Below are positions 8,345-21,516 of a stretch of DNA of 64,000 nucleotides, in pieces. The notes under the pieces were generated by a model that did no database searches, was not told the origin of the DNA, and was given only the letters and a program-made list of their open reading frames with translations. Numbering within the stretch: the stretch's first letter is position 1; the number at the start of each line of letters is the position of its first letter. This stretch comes from Actinomycetes bacterium (GTDB taxonomy: Bacteria > Actinomycetota > Acidimicrobiia > Acidimicrobiales > RAAP-2), in NCBI GenBank assembly GCA_021837305.1, contig JAKBGV010000003.1:44648-108647 (forward strand). The letters run 5' to 3'. Made by a program: the position numbers and the translations under genes.

Positions 8345-8357
8345 CCCCCTGGGGTAT
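8342..8357. promoter_or_regulatory. CsoR/CstR-type operator palindrome
   Basis: Perfect inverted repeat ATACCCC-CT-GGGGTAT: 7-bp arms, 2-bp centre. It matches the ATACCCC...GGGGTAT class of operators bound by the CsoR/RcnR/CstR tetrameric repressors that sense copper or per/polysulfides. It overlaps the thioredoxin -10 and spacer, a repressor position. It could also act on the divergent glmU promoter about 70 bp away. No CsoR-family gene is in the window. Confidence 0.6.
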
Positions 8358-8424
8358 GAGACCGTGTCGGCGGCGAGGCCGGGCCGACGCGCGACGCGGT
8401 GGCGTTGGTGCTAGAGAATAGGGC

Positions 8425-9513
8425 GTGGATCGACCTACCTGCGTCGTGGTGCTCGCGGCGGGCGAGGGGTCGCGGATGCGATCGGATCGACCCAAGCCGC
8501 TGCACGTGCTCAGTGGCCGTCCGCTCGCGTACTTCGTCATGGACGCCACCGAGTTGGACGGCGTTCGCGCGACGGTCGTCGTCGTCGGTCATCAGGCTCG
8601 CTGGGTGGAGAAGGTGCTCGGCGAGCGGCGAAGCGGGATACCGGTTCGCTTCGTGGAGCAGTTCGAGCAACTGGGCACCGGCCACGCGGTGTCCGTGGCA
8701 ATGCCCACCGTCAGCGAGGTCGCCGGTGAGGACGACCTCGACGTCGTGATCGTGCCCAGTGACACGCCGCTACTTCGTCGCGAGACGATGGCCGACCTGG
8801 TCGAACGTCACCGCGAAAGCGGCGCCGCGATCACGGTGCTTTGCGCCAATCTGGTCGATCCCGCGGGCTACGGGCGCATCGTGCGAGCCCGCGACGGCTC
8901 CATCGAGCGCATCGTGGAGGAGCGTGACGCCTCGAGCGACGAACGCAGTCTCACCGAGGTCAATACCGCGATCATGGTCGTTCGCGCGAGCCTGCTGGGC
9001 CCGGCACTCCGGCGGGTGGACCGTCGCAACGCCCAGCGCGAGTACTACCTGACCGACGTGGTGTCGGTGCTGCACGACGCGGGGCACCTCACCAGTGCCG
9101 TCGTGCTCGAGGACCCCCTCGAGGCCTCGGGGGTGAACGACCGTGAACAGCTCGCGGCGGCCGAGTCGGTGATGCGCGAACGGATCAATCGACGTTGGCT
9201 GCGCAACGGCGTGACCATCTGGGACCCCGCGACGACCTACATCGACGCCGACGTCGAACTGGCGGCCGGTGTGTCACTCCTACCCGGCACGGTGCTGCGG
9301 GGGCGTACCGTTGTGGGCGCCGGCTCGTCGATCGGTCCCAACGCCCACGTGTCCGACGCGGTCATTGGCCGAGACGTGCGGCTGGGCACCGTGGACGTCG
9401 ATCGGGCGGTCATCGGCGACTCGGCGACTGTGGGGCCCTTCAGCGCGCTCGGACCGGGCAGCGAGGTCGCCGTCGGGGAGGTTGTCGCCGCGGGGACTCA
9501 CCGGCCTTTCTGA
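8425..9513 (+). CDS. glmU: GlmU-type UDP-GlcNAc pyrophosphorylase, short form
   Basis: N-terminal nucleotidyltransferase converting GlcNAc-1-P and UTP to UDP-GlcNAc for the cell wall. Seen: LAAGEGSRMRSDRPKPLH near 10-27, EQLGTGHAV, PSDTPLL, GYGRIVR, EVNTAIMV, and NDREQLAAAE leading into a left-handed beta-helix of hexapeptide repeats from about 250. At 362 residues it is roughly 90 short of the usual bifunctional GlmU, and the second half of the helix with the acetyl-transfer residues is absent. So GlcN-1-P acetylation may be done elsewhere. GTG start; a TAGAGA lies seven bases upstream. Confidence 0.85.
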   Translation: MDRPTCVVVLAAGEGSRMRSDRPKPLHVLSGRPLAYFVMDATELDGVRATVVVVGHQARWVEKVLGERRSGIPVRFVEQFEQLGTGHAVSVAMPTVSEVAGEDDLDVVIVPSDTPLLRRETMADLVERHRESGAAITVLCANLVDPAGYGRIVRARDGSIERIVEERDASSDERSLTEVNTAIMVVRASLLGPALRRVDRRNAQREYYLTDVVSVLHDAGHLTSAVVLEDPLEASGVNDREQLAAAESVMRERINRRWLRNGVTIWDPATTYIDADVELAAGVSLLPGTVLRGRTVVGAGSSIGPNAHVSDAVIGRDVRLGTVDVDRAVIGDSATVGPFSALGPGSEVAVGEVVAAGTHRPF

Positions 9514-9532
9514 ACGCGCCCGCGACACCTTG

Positions 9533-9538
9533 TACGCT
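9533..9538 (+). promoter_or_regulatory. -10 hexamer (TACGCT), leaderless prs promoter
   Basis: TACGCT ends exactly six bases before the GTG of the PRPP synthetase gene, the spacing at which transcription would begin at the start codon. No Shine-Dalgarno lies upstream, in agreement. Confidence 0.55.
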
Positions 9539-9544
9539 GGGCCG

Positions 9545-10519
9545 GTGGAGTCGCTCGCGAAACGCCGCCTGGTAATCGTGACGGGACGCTGCCACCCCGC
9601 CCTCGCCAAGGACATCGCCGACCGATTGGGTGTGGAGCTGACCGAGGCCAACGTGCGCGAGTTCGCCAACGGCGAGATCCACTGCCGGTTCGACGAGTCA
9701 ATTCGCGGCGCCCATGTCTTCATCGTCCAGACGCACTCCTCCCCGGTCAATGACGCGGTGATGGAGCAACTCATCATGATCGACGCCGCCAAGCGGGCTT
9801 CGGCCAAGAGCATCACCGCCGTCATCCCGAACTACGGCTACGCCCGTCAGGACCGCAAATCGGCCGGCCGAGAGCCGATCACGGCCAAACTGATCGCCGA
9901 CATGCTCCAAACCGCGGGTGCCAATCGCGTGCTGTCCGTTGACTTCCACTCGGGCCAGATTCAGGGTTTCTTCGACATCCCGGTTGACCACCTGGTTGCG
10001 GCACCGGTACTCGAGGCCTACCTCAACGCGAACGCCGACCCCCACGACATGGTCGTGGTCGCACCCGACGCCGGACGAGTGAAGGTCGCCGAGCGCTACG
10101 CCCAGCACCTGGGCTGCGACCTCGCGCTGGTGCACAAGACGAGGCCCCGTGGACTGGTCAACGTGGCCGAGGCTCGTCACATCGTCGGCGACGTGCGGGG
10201 CCGACACTGCGTCTTGATCGACGACATGATCGACACTGCGGGCACGATCGTCGCGGCCTGTGATCTACTGAAGACCCACGGGGCCGACGAGATCTGGGTG
10301 ATGGCGACCCACGCCGTCTTCTCGCCGCCCGCTGTCGAGCGGCTGTTCAACGCCCCCGTGAGCCGCGTCATCGTCACTGACACCTTGCCGCTCGGCCCCG
10401 AACGCCGCTTTGAGAAGTTGGAGATCCTGTCGGTGGCGACGATCGTCGCCAACGCGATCTCGGCCATCTTCGAGGATTCCTCGGTTTCGGACATCTTCGG
10501 CGGCGAGAACCTGCTCTGA
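9545..10519 (+). CDS. prs: Ribose-phosphate pyrophosphokinase (PRPP synthetase)
   Basis: 324-residue class I PRPP synthetase: transfers pyrophosphate from ATP to ribose-5-phosphate for nucleotide, His, Trp and NAD synthesis. Seen: FANGEIHCRFDESIRG, PNYGYARQDRKSAGREP (ATP-binding flexible loop), SVDFHSGQIQGFFDIPVDHL, VAPDAGRVKVAERYA and the PRPP loop VLIDDMIDTAGTI. The GTG at 9545 gives a normal N-terminus (SLAKRRLVIVTGR); longer versions overlap glmU. The glmU-prs-rplY-pth order is common in Gram-positive bacteria. Confidence 0.96.
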   Translation: MESLAKRRLVIVTGRCHPALAKDIADRLGVELTEANVREFANGEIHCRFDESIRGAHVFIVQTHSSPVNDAVMEQLIMIDAAKRASAKSITAVIPNYGYARQDRKSAGREPITAKLIADMLQTAGANRVLSVDFHSGQIQGFFDIPVDHLVAAPVLEAYLNANADPHDMVVVAPDAGRVKVAERYAQHLGCDLALVHKTRPRGLVNVAEARHIVGDVRGRHCVLIDDMIDTAGTIVAACDLLKTHGADEIWVMATHAVFSPPAVERLFNAPVSRVIVTDTLPLGPERRFEKLEILSVATIVANAISAIFEDSSVSDIFGGENLL

Positions 10520-10549
10520 TCCGGGTTCGCCACCCCGGCGCGCACGGAC

Positions 10550-10555
10550 TAGACT
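10550..10555 (+). promoter_or_regulatory. -10 hexamer (TAGACT) of rplY
   Basis: TAGACT about 52 bases before the rplY ATG; the message would have a roughly 45-base leader carrying a normal Shine-Dalgarno. One of the few plus-strand genes here with a real leader. Confidence 0.45.
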
Positions 10556-10606
10556 CTTCGTCCTGTGTGCCGCCCTCGTTCGGGCCGCAATTGGTTAGGA
10601 GTTCTC

Positions 10607-11194
10607 ATGTCGCAGGTCACCTTGAACGCATCGACGAGTCGCACGACTGGTTCGCGCACGTCGCGGCGCCTGCGCTCGGCCGGATCCATCCCCGGCGTCG
10701 TCTACGGCGTGGGCTCCGAGCCGCTCGCTGTGGCCGTCAACGCGAAGGAGTTCCGCACCGCCGTCTCGGGTGAGCAGGGCCTCAACACGCTGCTCGAGCT
10801 GGACGCCGACGGCCGCCGGTTCCTGGTGATGGCCCGTGAGATCCAGCGTCACCCGGTCCGTGGCACGGTCGCGCACGTCGACTTCCAGATCGTCGACCCG
10901 ACGAAGCCGGTCGTCGCCGACGTGGCGCTGCACATCGTCGGTGACGCCGTTGAGGTGCGCCACGCGGACTGGGAGGTCGACCAGCAACTGTTCAGCCTCG
11001 AGCTTCGCACGCGCCCCGACCAGATCCCCACGCACATCGACGTGGACATCTCGGACTTGCGCGTCGGTGGGACCATTCGAGTCGCCGACCTCGTGCTGCC
11101 AGCGGGCGTCGAGCCGGTCGGCGACCCGGCGACAGCCGTAGTCGCAACCCACGCCGGTCGATCCGCGAAGGCCGGCGCCGTCGCGACGGAGTAG
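10607..11194 (+). CDS. rplY: 50S ribosomal protein bL25 (CTC/TL5 type)
   Basis: 195-residue two-domain general-stress form of bL25, the 5S rRNA-binding protein. N-terminal half carries the L25 fold (RRLRSAGSIPGVVYG, VNAKEFRTAV, LVMAREIQRHPVRGTVAHVDF); the C-terminal half is the TL5 beta domain (IPTHIDVDISDLRVGGTIRVADL). Start is the ATG at 10607 with TAGGAG seven bases upstream; an in-frame GTG 42 bases earlier has no such site. It is four bases from pth and probably co-transcribed with pth and mfd. Confidence 0.95.
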   Translation: MSQVTLNASTSRTTGSRTSRRLRSAGSIPGVVYGVGSEPLAVAVNAKEFRTAVSGEQGLNTLLELDADGRRFLVMAREIQRHPVRGTVAHVDFQIVDPTKPVVADVALHIVGDAVEVRHADWEVDQQLFSLELRTRPDQIPTHIDVDISDLRVGGTIRVADLVLPAGVEPVGDPATAVVATHAGRSAKAGAVATE

Positions 11195-11198
11195 TCCC

Positions 11199-11812
11199 GT
11201 GTCGCTGCGGCGCTCGGTCGCCGCGACGCGTCACGGCAGTTCCAGCGCCTGGCTCATCGTTGGCCTCGCCAACCCCGGCGACGACTACGCGGGGAGCCGC
11301 CACAACGTGGGCGGTGACGCGGTGCGTCTCGTGGCGCAGCGTCGCGGGGGCCGTCTCACGCTCGAACGGCGTCAGCGAGCGACGTCGACCACGATTGAAA
11401 CGGCCCAGGGCTTGGTCACCCTCGCGGTGCCGACGACGTTCATGAACGAATCGGGTGCCGCCCTGCCCCCTCTGCTGCGGCGCACCTCGATCGATGACCT
11501 GACCCGGTTGCTCGTCGTCCACGACGAGCTCGACCTCGAGCCCGGCCGACTCCAGCTCAAGTGCGGTGGCGGCCTCGCCGGGCACAACGGACTTCGTTCG
11601 ATTGCCAAGACCCTCGGCTCCCAAGACTTCTGTCGGCTACGAATCGGTGTGGGCAAGCCGCCGCGCAAGGAGCAGGGGGCCGACCACGTCCTGCAGCGTC
11701 AGACCGGTGCTCGGCGCGCCGCGCTCGAGGCCGACGTCGAACGGGCCGCTGACGCCATCGAGGTCCTGCTCGACGACGGATTCGACGAGGCCCAGCGGCG
11801 CGCGAATCGATC

Positions 11813-11816
<4 letters not shown>
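11199..11816 (+). CDS. pth: Peptidyl-tRNA hydrolase
   Basis: 205-residue Pth that frees tRNA from dropped-off peptidyl-tRNA. Seen: VGLANPGDDYAGSRHNVG at 21-38 with catalytic His35, TFMNESG, the VVHDELDLEPG segment with its Asp, and CGGGLAGHNGLRSI. The N-terminus is about 15 residues longer than in many homologues (SLRRSVAATRHGSSS), so a later start is possible though none has a better ribosome site. GTG start four bases after rplY; stop overlaps the mfd GTG. Confidence 0.95.
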
Positions 11817-15205
<3,389 letters not shown>

Positions 15206-15214
15206 GCTGTCTGG

Positions 15215-16297
15215 GTGCGTCGAATCACTGCCCTCTTCGTCATCGCCCTCATTCTCGCGGTCCTCGTCGGTCGCTCCAGCATCTCCTCGGGGGTGAGCGT
15301 CAACGGGTCGACCGTGTCCGGGGCCGAGGTTCGAGCCGAGTTGAGCGCCATCGCCTCGTCGCCGACGCTTCAGTGTTACCTGACCGCCATCGCCCCGGCG
15401 AGCTTCTCGGCCGGCGGTGGCTCATCGACGATGGCCGCGTCGGGGGTGGCCGCGTGGTCGAACCTGCGAATCGAGGGGATGGCGATCGACCAGTACGTGC
15501 GGAGTCGGTTGCACTACGCGCCGAGCTCGGACCTCGTCAAGGCCAAGGCGTCGCTCGAGTTCGAGATGTCCCAGGCCGCCGCGGCCAACTCACTCAGCTG
15601 CCCCGGGACCGCGGCCCAGGCGTTGGCGGCGATGACGCCATCGATGCGCGACGCCGAGGTCCTTGCCCAGGCGGAGTCGCTCTATCTCGTCAGTAAGTTG
15701 AACTCGACCATCCCGCTGACCCCGAGTGCGCTGCGGACCTACTTCGACGCGCACCGTTCGAGTTACCAGACCATCTGCATCAGCGTCGCCGAGGTGCCCA
15801 CGACCAACGTGACCGCCTTCGCCGCCGCCCAGGCGAAGGGCGCCTCGGTGGCTGCGCTCGCCAGGCAGTTCTCAATCGACCCCTCCTCACTGCACGGCGG
15901 CAAGTACGGCTGCTACGGTCCGACCTCGAACCTGTACGCGGCCGTGCGCGCGGACTCCGCGACGACCCCGCTCAACACCTTCCCGAAGACCCCGTTGTCC
16001 ACGACCAGCAACGGCGTGCCCTACGCGCTCTACATCGCGCCCACCAAGCGCACTGCGACCCCGTTCACCCAGGCCGAGGCGGCCGTGCTCGCTGACGTTC
16101 GGAACCTGAACGCGAACCAGGCCAACACCGTGAAGAACGACATCCTCAGTCGTGCGGTGATCGCCGTGGATCCGGCGTTGGGTCGTTGGGCGTTCGGGGC
16201 TAACGGGCCGACGGTGTTCGCACCGGCGCTGCCGCCGACGGCCGACGTCACCGGCTCGACGACGTTGACCGCGCCGAGCGCGCTCAATTATCAGTGA
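15215..16297 (+). CDS. SurA/parvulin-like membrane-anchored foldase
   Basis: 360-residue exported protein with an N-terminal hydrophobic segment (residues 4-22) acting as signal or anchor. A SurA_N-like helical part (VNGSTVSGAEVRAELSA, DQYVRSRLHY) is followed by a weak parvulin-like region around 175-290 (SLYLVSKLN, LRTYFDAHRSSYQTICIS, LARQFSIDPSSLHGGKYGCYG). The rotamase domain is divergent, so isomerase activity is uncertain and a chaperone role is equally possible. It sits in the mfd-surA-mazG-eno order common in actinobacteria. Its GTGA overlaps the mazG start. Confidence 0.75.
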   Translation: MRRITALFVIALILAVLVGRSSISSGVSVNGSTVSGAEVRAELSAIASSPTLQCYLTAIAPASFSAGGGSSTMAASGVAAWSNLRIEGMAIDQYVRSRLHYAPSSDLVKAKASLEFEMSQAAAANSLSCPGTAAQALAAMTPSMRDAEVLAQAESLYLVSKLNSTIPLTPSALRTYFDAHRSSYQTICISVAEVPTTNVTAFAAAQAKGASVAALARQFSIDPSSLHGGKYGCYGPTSNLYAAVRADSATTPLNTFPKTPLSTTSNGVPYALYIAPTKRTATPFTQAEAAVLADVRNLNANQANTVKNDILSRAVIAVDPALGRWAFGANGPTVFAPALPPTADVTGSTTLTAPSALNYQ

Positions 16298-17679
16298 GCG
16301 AACCGACGGTCCGCGTGGTCGGACTGGGGCCGGGCGACCGAGACCTGGTCACCGAGGGCGCGTGGCGCCTGATCAATGAGTCGCCGGTGGTGCGACTGCG
16401 TACCCGTCGGCACCCCGCCGCGGCCTCACTCGACTCGATCGTGAGCTACGACGACTGGTACGACACGGCCGAGTCCTTCGACGAGCTCTATCGGGCCATC
16501 GCCGAGGACCTGGTGCGCTTGGCGATCGAGGCCGGCGAGGTCGTCTACGTCGTGCCGGGTTCGCCCGTGGTCGCCGAACGGACCGTCGAGCTGCTCTACG
16601 AACGGCCCGTACGAGTGGTCTGTGAGCCCGCCGTCTCGGTGATCGACCTCGCCTGCGGCGCCCTCGGCCGTGACCCGATGGCGGTGGGACTGCGCGTCGT
16701 CGACGCGCTCGGCTCCACGGAACCGCTCGTCGGGCCGGGACCCCTGCTCGTGCTCCAGACCTACTCGGCCCCGGTCCTCGCCTCAGTGGCCGACCGGCTC
16801 GGACCCGAGACGCCGGTCACGGTACTGCACCATCTCGGACTCGCCGACCAGGTCATCGAGGTCCGAGCGGCTCGCGAGTTGGCCGGATTCGCGGCGGATC
16901 ACCTGACCTCACTCTGGGTGGACGAGTTGCGAAGCGCCGGGGCGGCGACCGATGACCTGGTGTCGCTCACGCGCACGCTTCGTCGCGACTGTCCCTGGGA
17001 CCAGGAGCAGACCCACGCGTCCTTGACTCGTCACCTGCTCGAGGAGGCCTACGAGGCACTCGACGCGCTCGAGAGCCTCGTGCGAGCCGAACCCGAGCCG
17101 ACGCCCGCCGTCATCGCCCACGTCCAAGAGGAGCTCGGCGACCTGCTGTTCCAGATCGTCTTTCACGCCGAACTCGGTGACGAGCTCGACCGCTTCAATC
17201 TGGCCACGATCGTGGACGCGCTGCGCAGCAAACTCATCGGGCGCCACCCGCACGTCTTCGCGGACGTCGAGGTGCGCGACGCCGACGACGTGGCCGCGCG
17301 CTGGGAAGTGATCAAGCAGGCCGAGAAGGGTCGGACCTCGGTGCTCGACGGGATCGCGTGGCAGCTGCCCGCGCTCACCTTGTACACGAAACTGCTGCGC
17401 AAGGCCACCTCGGTGGGCGTGGCGCGCGACGTGCTCGGCCCGGGGGTCGACGCCGCCGCGCGAGCCCTGGCCGCGATCGATGCCGCGCCGGCGGTGTCTG
17501 ACGCGAGCTCGAGTTCGGACGTCGATCCCGCCTGGGGCGACGCGATCGAAGCGCTGGCGCGGGCCGCGTACGGCGCCGGCGTCGACCTCGAGGGCGTGCT
17601 CCGTGACCGGGTACACCGCGTCGCCGAGCGCGTTCGTGCGACCGAGTCGTCACCTGAGGGTCGCGAGGACACCAACTAG
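16294..17679 (+). CDS. mazG: MazG NTP pyrophosphohydrolase with N-terminal tetrapyrrole-methylase-like domain (YabN type)
   Basis: 461 residues, two parts. Residues 1-215 resemble SAM-dependent tetrapyrrole methylases (VVGLGPGDRDLVTEGAW, VYVVPGSPVVAERTV). The rest is MazG, which hydrolyses (d)NTPs to NMP and pyrophosphate in house-cleaning: LRRDCPWDQEQTHASL, the metal-binding EEAYE near 249 and EELGD near 280, then DALRSKLIGRHPHVF. A YabN-like fusion, seen in Bacillus and actinobacteria. Starts at a GTG overlapping the previous TGA. Whether the methylase-like half is active cannot be told. Confidence 0.9.
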   Translation: MSEPTVRVVGLGPGDRDLVTEGAWRLINESPVVRLRTRRHPAAASLDSIVSYDDWYDTAESFDELYRAIAEDLVRLAIEAGEVVYVVPGSPVVAERTVELLYERPVRVVCEPAVSVIDLACGALGRDPMAVGLRVVDALGSTEPLVGPGPLLVLQTYSAPVLASVADRLGPETPVTVLHHLGLADQVIEVRAARELAGFAADHLTSLWVDELRSAGAATDDLVSLTRTLRRDCPWDQEQTHASLTRHLLEEAYEALDALESLVRAEPEPTPAVIAHVQEELGDLLFQIVFHAELGDELDRFNLATIVDALRSKLIGRHPHVFADVEVRDADDVAARWEVIKQAEKGRTSVLDGIAWQLPALTLYTKLLRKATSVGVARDVLGPGVDAAARALAAIDAAPAVSDASSSSDVDPAWGDAIEALARAAYGAGVDLEGVLRDRVHRVAERVRATESSPEGREDTN

Positions 17680-17682
17680 CGT
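17677..17682 (+). promoter_or_regulatory. -10 hexamer (TAGCGT) of eno
   Basis: TAGCGT begins with the mazG TAG stop. Transcription from it would give a leader of about 18 bases containing the eno Shine-Dalgarno GAAGGAG. Confidence 0.45.
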
Positions 17683-17685
17683 TGA

Positions 17686-19440
<1,755 letters not shown>

Positions 19441-19444
<4 letters not shown>

Positions 19445-19926
19445 GCACGTTTCGCGACGCGTCGCGGGACGAGCTGCTCGCCGTTGAGGCGTTGGTCGGT
19501 CGATCACTCGCGGGCCGCTGCGCGGTCGTGGTCCGACGACTCGATGGACGGCCCGTCGTGATCGAGAACGAGCCGCACCTGCGCGACGGGACGCCGATGC
19601 CGACCCTGTACTGGCTGGTCGACCGGGAACTGCACGCGGCGGTGAGTCGGCTCGAAGGCGAGGGTGGGGTCCACCGATTCGAAGCGCTCGTGGACCCCGT
19701 GGAACTGGCGGCGACCCACGACGACTACGCGCGGCGCCGTGACGCGGCGATCGTCCAGCACGAAGCGGTGGCGCCCGTGGGGGGTGTCGGTGGGACGCGG
19801 GTCGGGGTCAAGTGCCTCCACGCGCACCTCGCGAACTTTCTCGTCGGGGCGAACGACCCGGTGGGTGCGCTGGTCGCTGGCGTCGTCGAGCTGCCCGAAC
19901 TGCGTGTCGAGGATGTCCGTGCCTGA
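19441..19926 (+). CDS. DUF501 family protein
   Basis: 161-residue protein of the actinobacterial DUF501 family, function unknown. The conserved GVKCLHAHLANFLVGANDPVG-like block near residues 122-142 contains a lone conserved Cys and two His, suggesting metal or thiol chemistry. Also visible: VVVRRLDGRPVVIENEP and MPTLYWLVDREL. It starts at a TTG that overlaps the ftsB stop (TTGA). Its fixed place between ftsB and ppx suggests a conserved cellular role, but no function should be assumed. Confidence 0.88.
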
Positions 19927-20839
19927 GCCGGTGGCGGTCATCGACTGCGGGTCGAACTCGACGCGCTTGCTGATCGCCGATGGCGATGGGCGCACCCTCG
20001 AGCGGGCGATGCGGATCACCCGGCTCAGTTCGGGTGTTGACGCGACGGGTCACTTGGCGCCCGACGCCATGGCGCGGACGTTTGCGGTGCTCGCCGAGTA
20101 CCGGGCGCTCATGGACCGCTACGACGTCGGCGCGGGGGTGGTCGTCGGCACCTCGGCCATCCGTGACGCGACCAACCGTGACGAGTTCGTCGACCGCGCT
20201 CACCGCCTCACCAACGTCGAGGTCCGGGTGCTCGACGGACAAGCCGAGGCCGAGTTCTCCTACGAGGGGGCGACGGCCGACCTGGCGACGGACGACCGCG
20301 CGACGATGATCGTCGATGTCGGAGGGGGTAGTACCGAGCTGGCGGTGCGCCTCGATGGCGTGCTGCACGCGGTGTCGATGCAGTTGGGTTGCGTGCGCGT
20401 CACCGAGCGCGCACTCGGGCGTGAGGCCGCGACTGACGCGAGACGCCGGGCGGCCGAACAGATGATCGATGACGCGCTCGACGCGGCGATGAAGACGGAC
20501 CCGACCTTCGCGTCGCTGCCGGGCCGCGTGCGCCTCGTCGGGCTCGCTGGGACCGTCGCCACGCTGGTCCAATTGGATCGGGGACTGGGGACTTACCGGC
20601 GCGACGCCGTCCACCACCAGCTGCTCTCGCGTCGTAGCGTTCAGGACTGGCGTGACCGCCTGGCCGTCGAGTCACCCGAACAACGCCTCGCGCACGCCGG
20701 GATGGTGTTAGGCCGCGAGGACGTCCTCGTCGCGGGTCTGATGGTGCTCGACGCGGTCATGGACCGGGTCGGGGCGCCGGACCTGCTCAGCTCGGAGAGC
20801 GACATCCTCGACGGTGTGGCCGCGTGGTTGCTGCGGTGA
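19919..20839 (+). CDS. ppx: Exopolyphosphatase / ppGpp phosphohydrolase family (Ppx/GppA)
   Basis: 306-residue ASKHA-fold phosphatase that removes terminal phosphate from polyphosphate or pppGpp. Seen: VIDCGSNSTRLLIAD near the N-terminus, GTSAIRDATNRDEF, the phosphate-2 loop VDVGGGSTELAV, GLAGTVATLV and GREDVLVAGLMVLD. Single-domain short form like mycobacterial Ppx1. GTG at 19919 is chosen because GAGG lies six bases before; an ATG two codons earlier is possible. Overlaps DUF501 by eight bases. Contains a rare TTA codon at 20708-20710. Confidence 0.92.
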   Translation: MPEPVAVIDCGSNSTRLLIADGDGRTLERAMRITRLSSGVDATGHLAPDAMARTFAVLAEYRALMDRYDVGAGVVVGTSAIRDATNRDEFVDRAHRLTNVEVRVLDGQAEAEFSYEGATADLATDDRATMIVDVGGGSTELAVRLDGVLHAVSMQLGCVRVTERALGREAATDARRRAAEQMIDDALDAAMKTDPTFASLPGRVRLVGLAGTVATLVQLDRGLGTYRRDAVHHQLLSRRSVQDWRDRLAVESPEQRLAHAGMVLGREDVLVAGLMVLDAVMDRVGAPDLLSSESDILDGVAAWLLR

Positions 20840-20888
20840 CGCGGGGTGTCCCGACAACCTGGCACGATGGTGGGGTGAGGTGGCGACG

Positions 20889-21515
20889 GTGACAGCGCGT
20901 GGGACGCTCTATTCGCCGGTGACCCTGCACGGGCGGCGCGTGGTGTTGCGCACGCTCAACGAGCAGGACTACGACGGGTGGCTCGAGGTGCGTACCCGTT
21001 GCCACGACTGGCTCGTGAAGTGGGAGCCCCGTTCGGCCCACTCGTCGCACCTGGCCGAGGACCAGCGGAGTTTCGAGAGCCGCTGCGCGCTGCGCGAGCG
21101 CGAGCGTCAGTTGGGTAGCGGCTACGGGTTCGGCATCTTCTACGACAACCGGTTCGTGGGCGAGCTGACGCTCTCCTCGATCCAACGGGGTCCGCTGCAG
21201 TCGGCGTTCATCGGCTACTGGATCGATGAGGCGGTCGCGGGACGGGGGCTGATGCCCGAATCGGTCGTGGTCGTGCTGCAGTTCGCCTTCGATACCCTGC
21301 GTCTGCACCGCATCGAGATCAATATCATTCCGCGGAACCGGGCGTCGCGGCGGGTCGTCGAGAAGCTCGACCTGCGCTTCGAGGGCGTGGCCGAACGCTA
21401 CCTCGAGATCGACGGCGCTTGGGAGGATCACGGTCGCTACGCGATCACCGCCGAGGAGTGGGCCGACCGAGCGCCCCAACTGGTCGCCGACTGGCTGCTA
21501 CCTCGAGCCGACTGA
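20889..21515 (+). CDS. GNAT acetyltransferase (RimJ/RimL-like)
   Basis: 208-residue GCN5-type N-acetyltransferase. Seen: LHGRRVVLRTLNEQDYDGW at the N-terminus, FGIFYDNRFVGELTLSS, AFIGYWIDEAVAGRGLMPE (acetyl-CoA loop), RIEINIIPRNRASRRVVEKL and FEGVAERYLEIDGAWEDH; this pattern is RimJ/RimL, which acetylate ribosomal protein N-termini. Start GTG at 20889 has AGGTGG five bases upstream; an in-frame GTG at 20880 is the alternative. Just upstream a five-codon frame (20875-20892) ends in a GTGA overlap. It is convergent and nearly touching the next minus-strand gene. Confidence 0.85.
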   Translation: MTARGTLYSPVTLHGRRVVLRTLNEQDYDGWLEVRTRCHDWLVKWEPRSAHSSHLAEDQRSFESRCALRERERQLGSGYGFGIFYDNRFVGELTLSSIQRGPLQSAFIGYWIDEAVAGRGLMPESVVVVLQFAFDTLRLHRIEINIIPRNRASRRVVEKLDLRFEGVAERYLEIDGAWEDHGRYAITAEEWADRAPQLVADWLLPRAD

Positions 21516-21516
21516 C

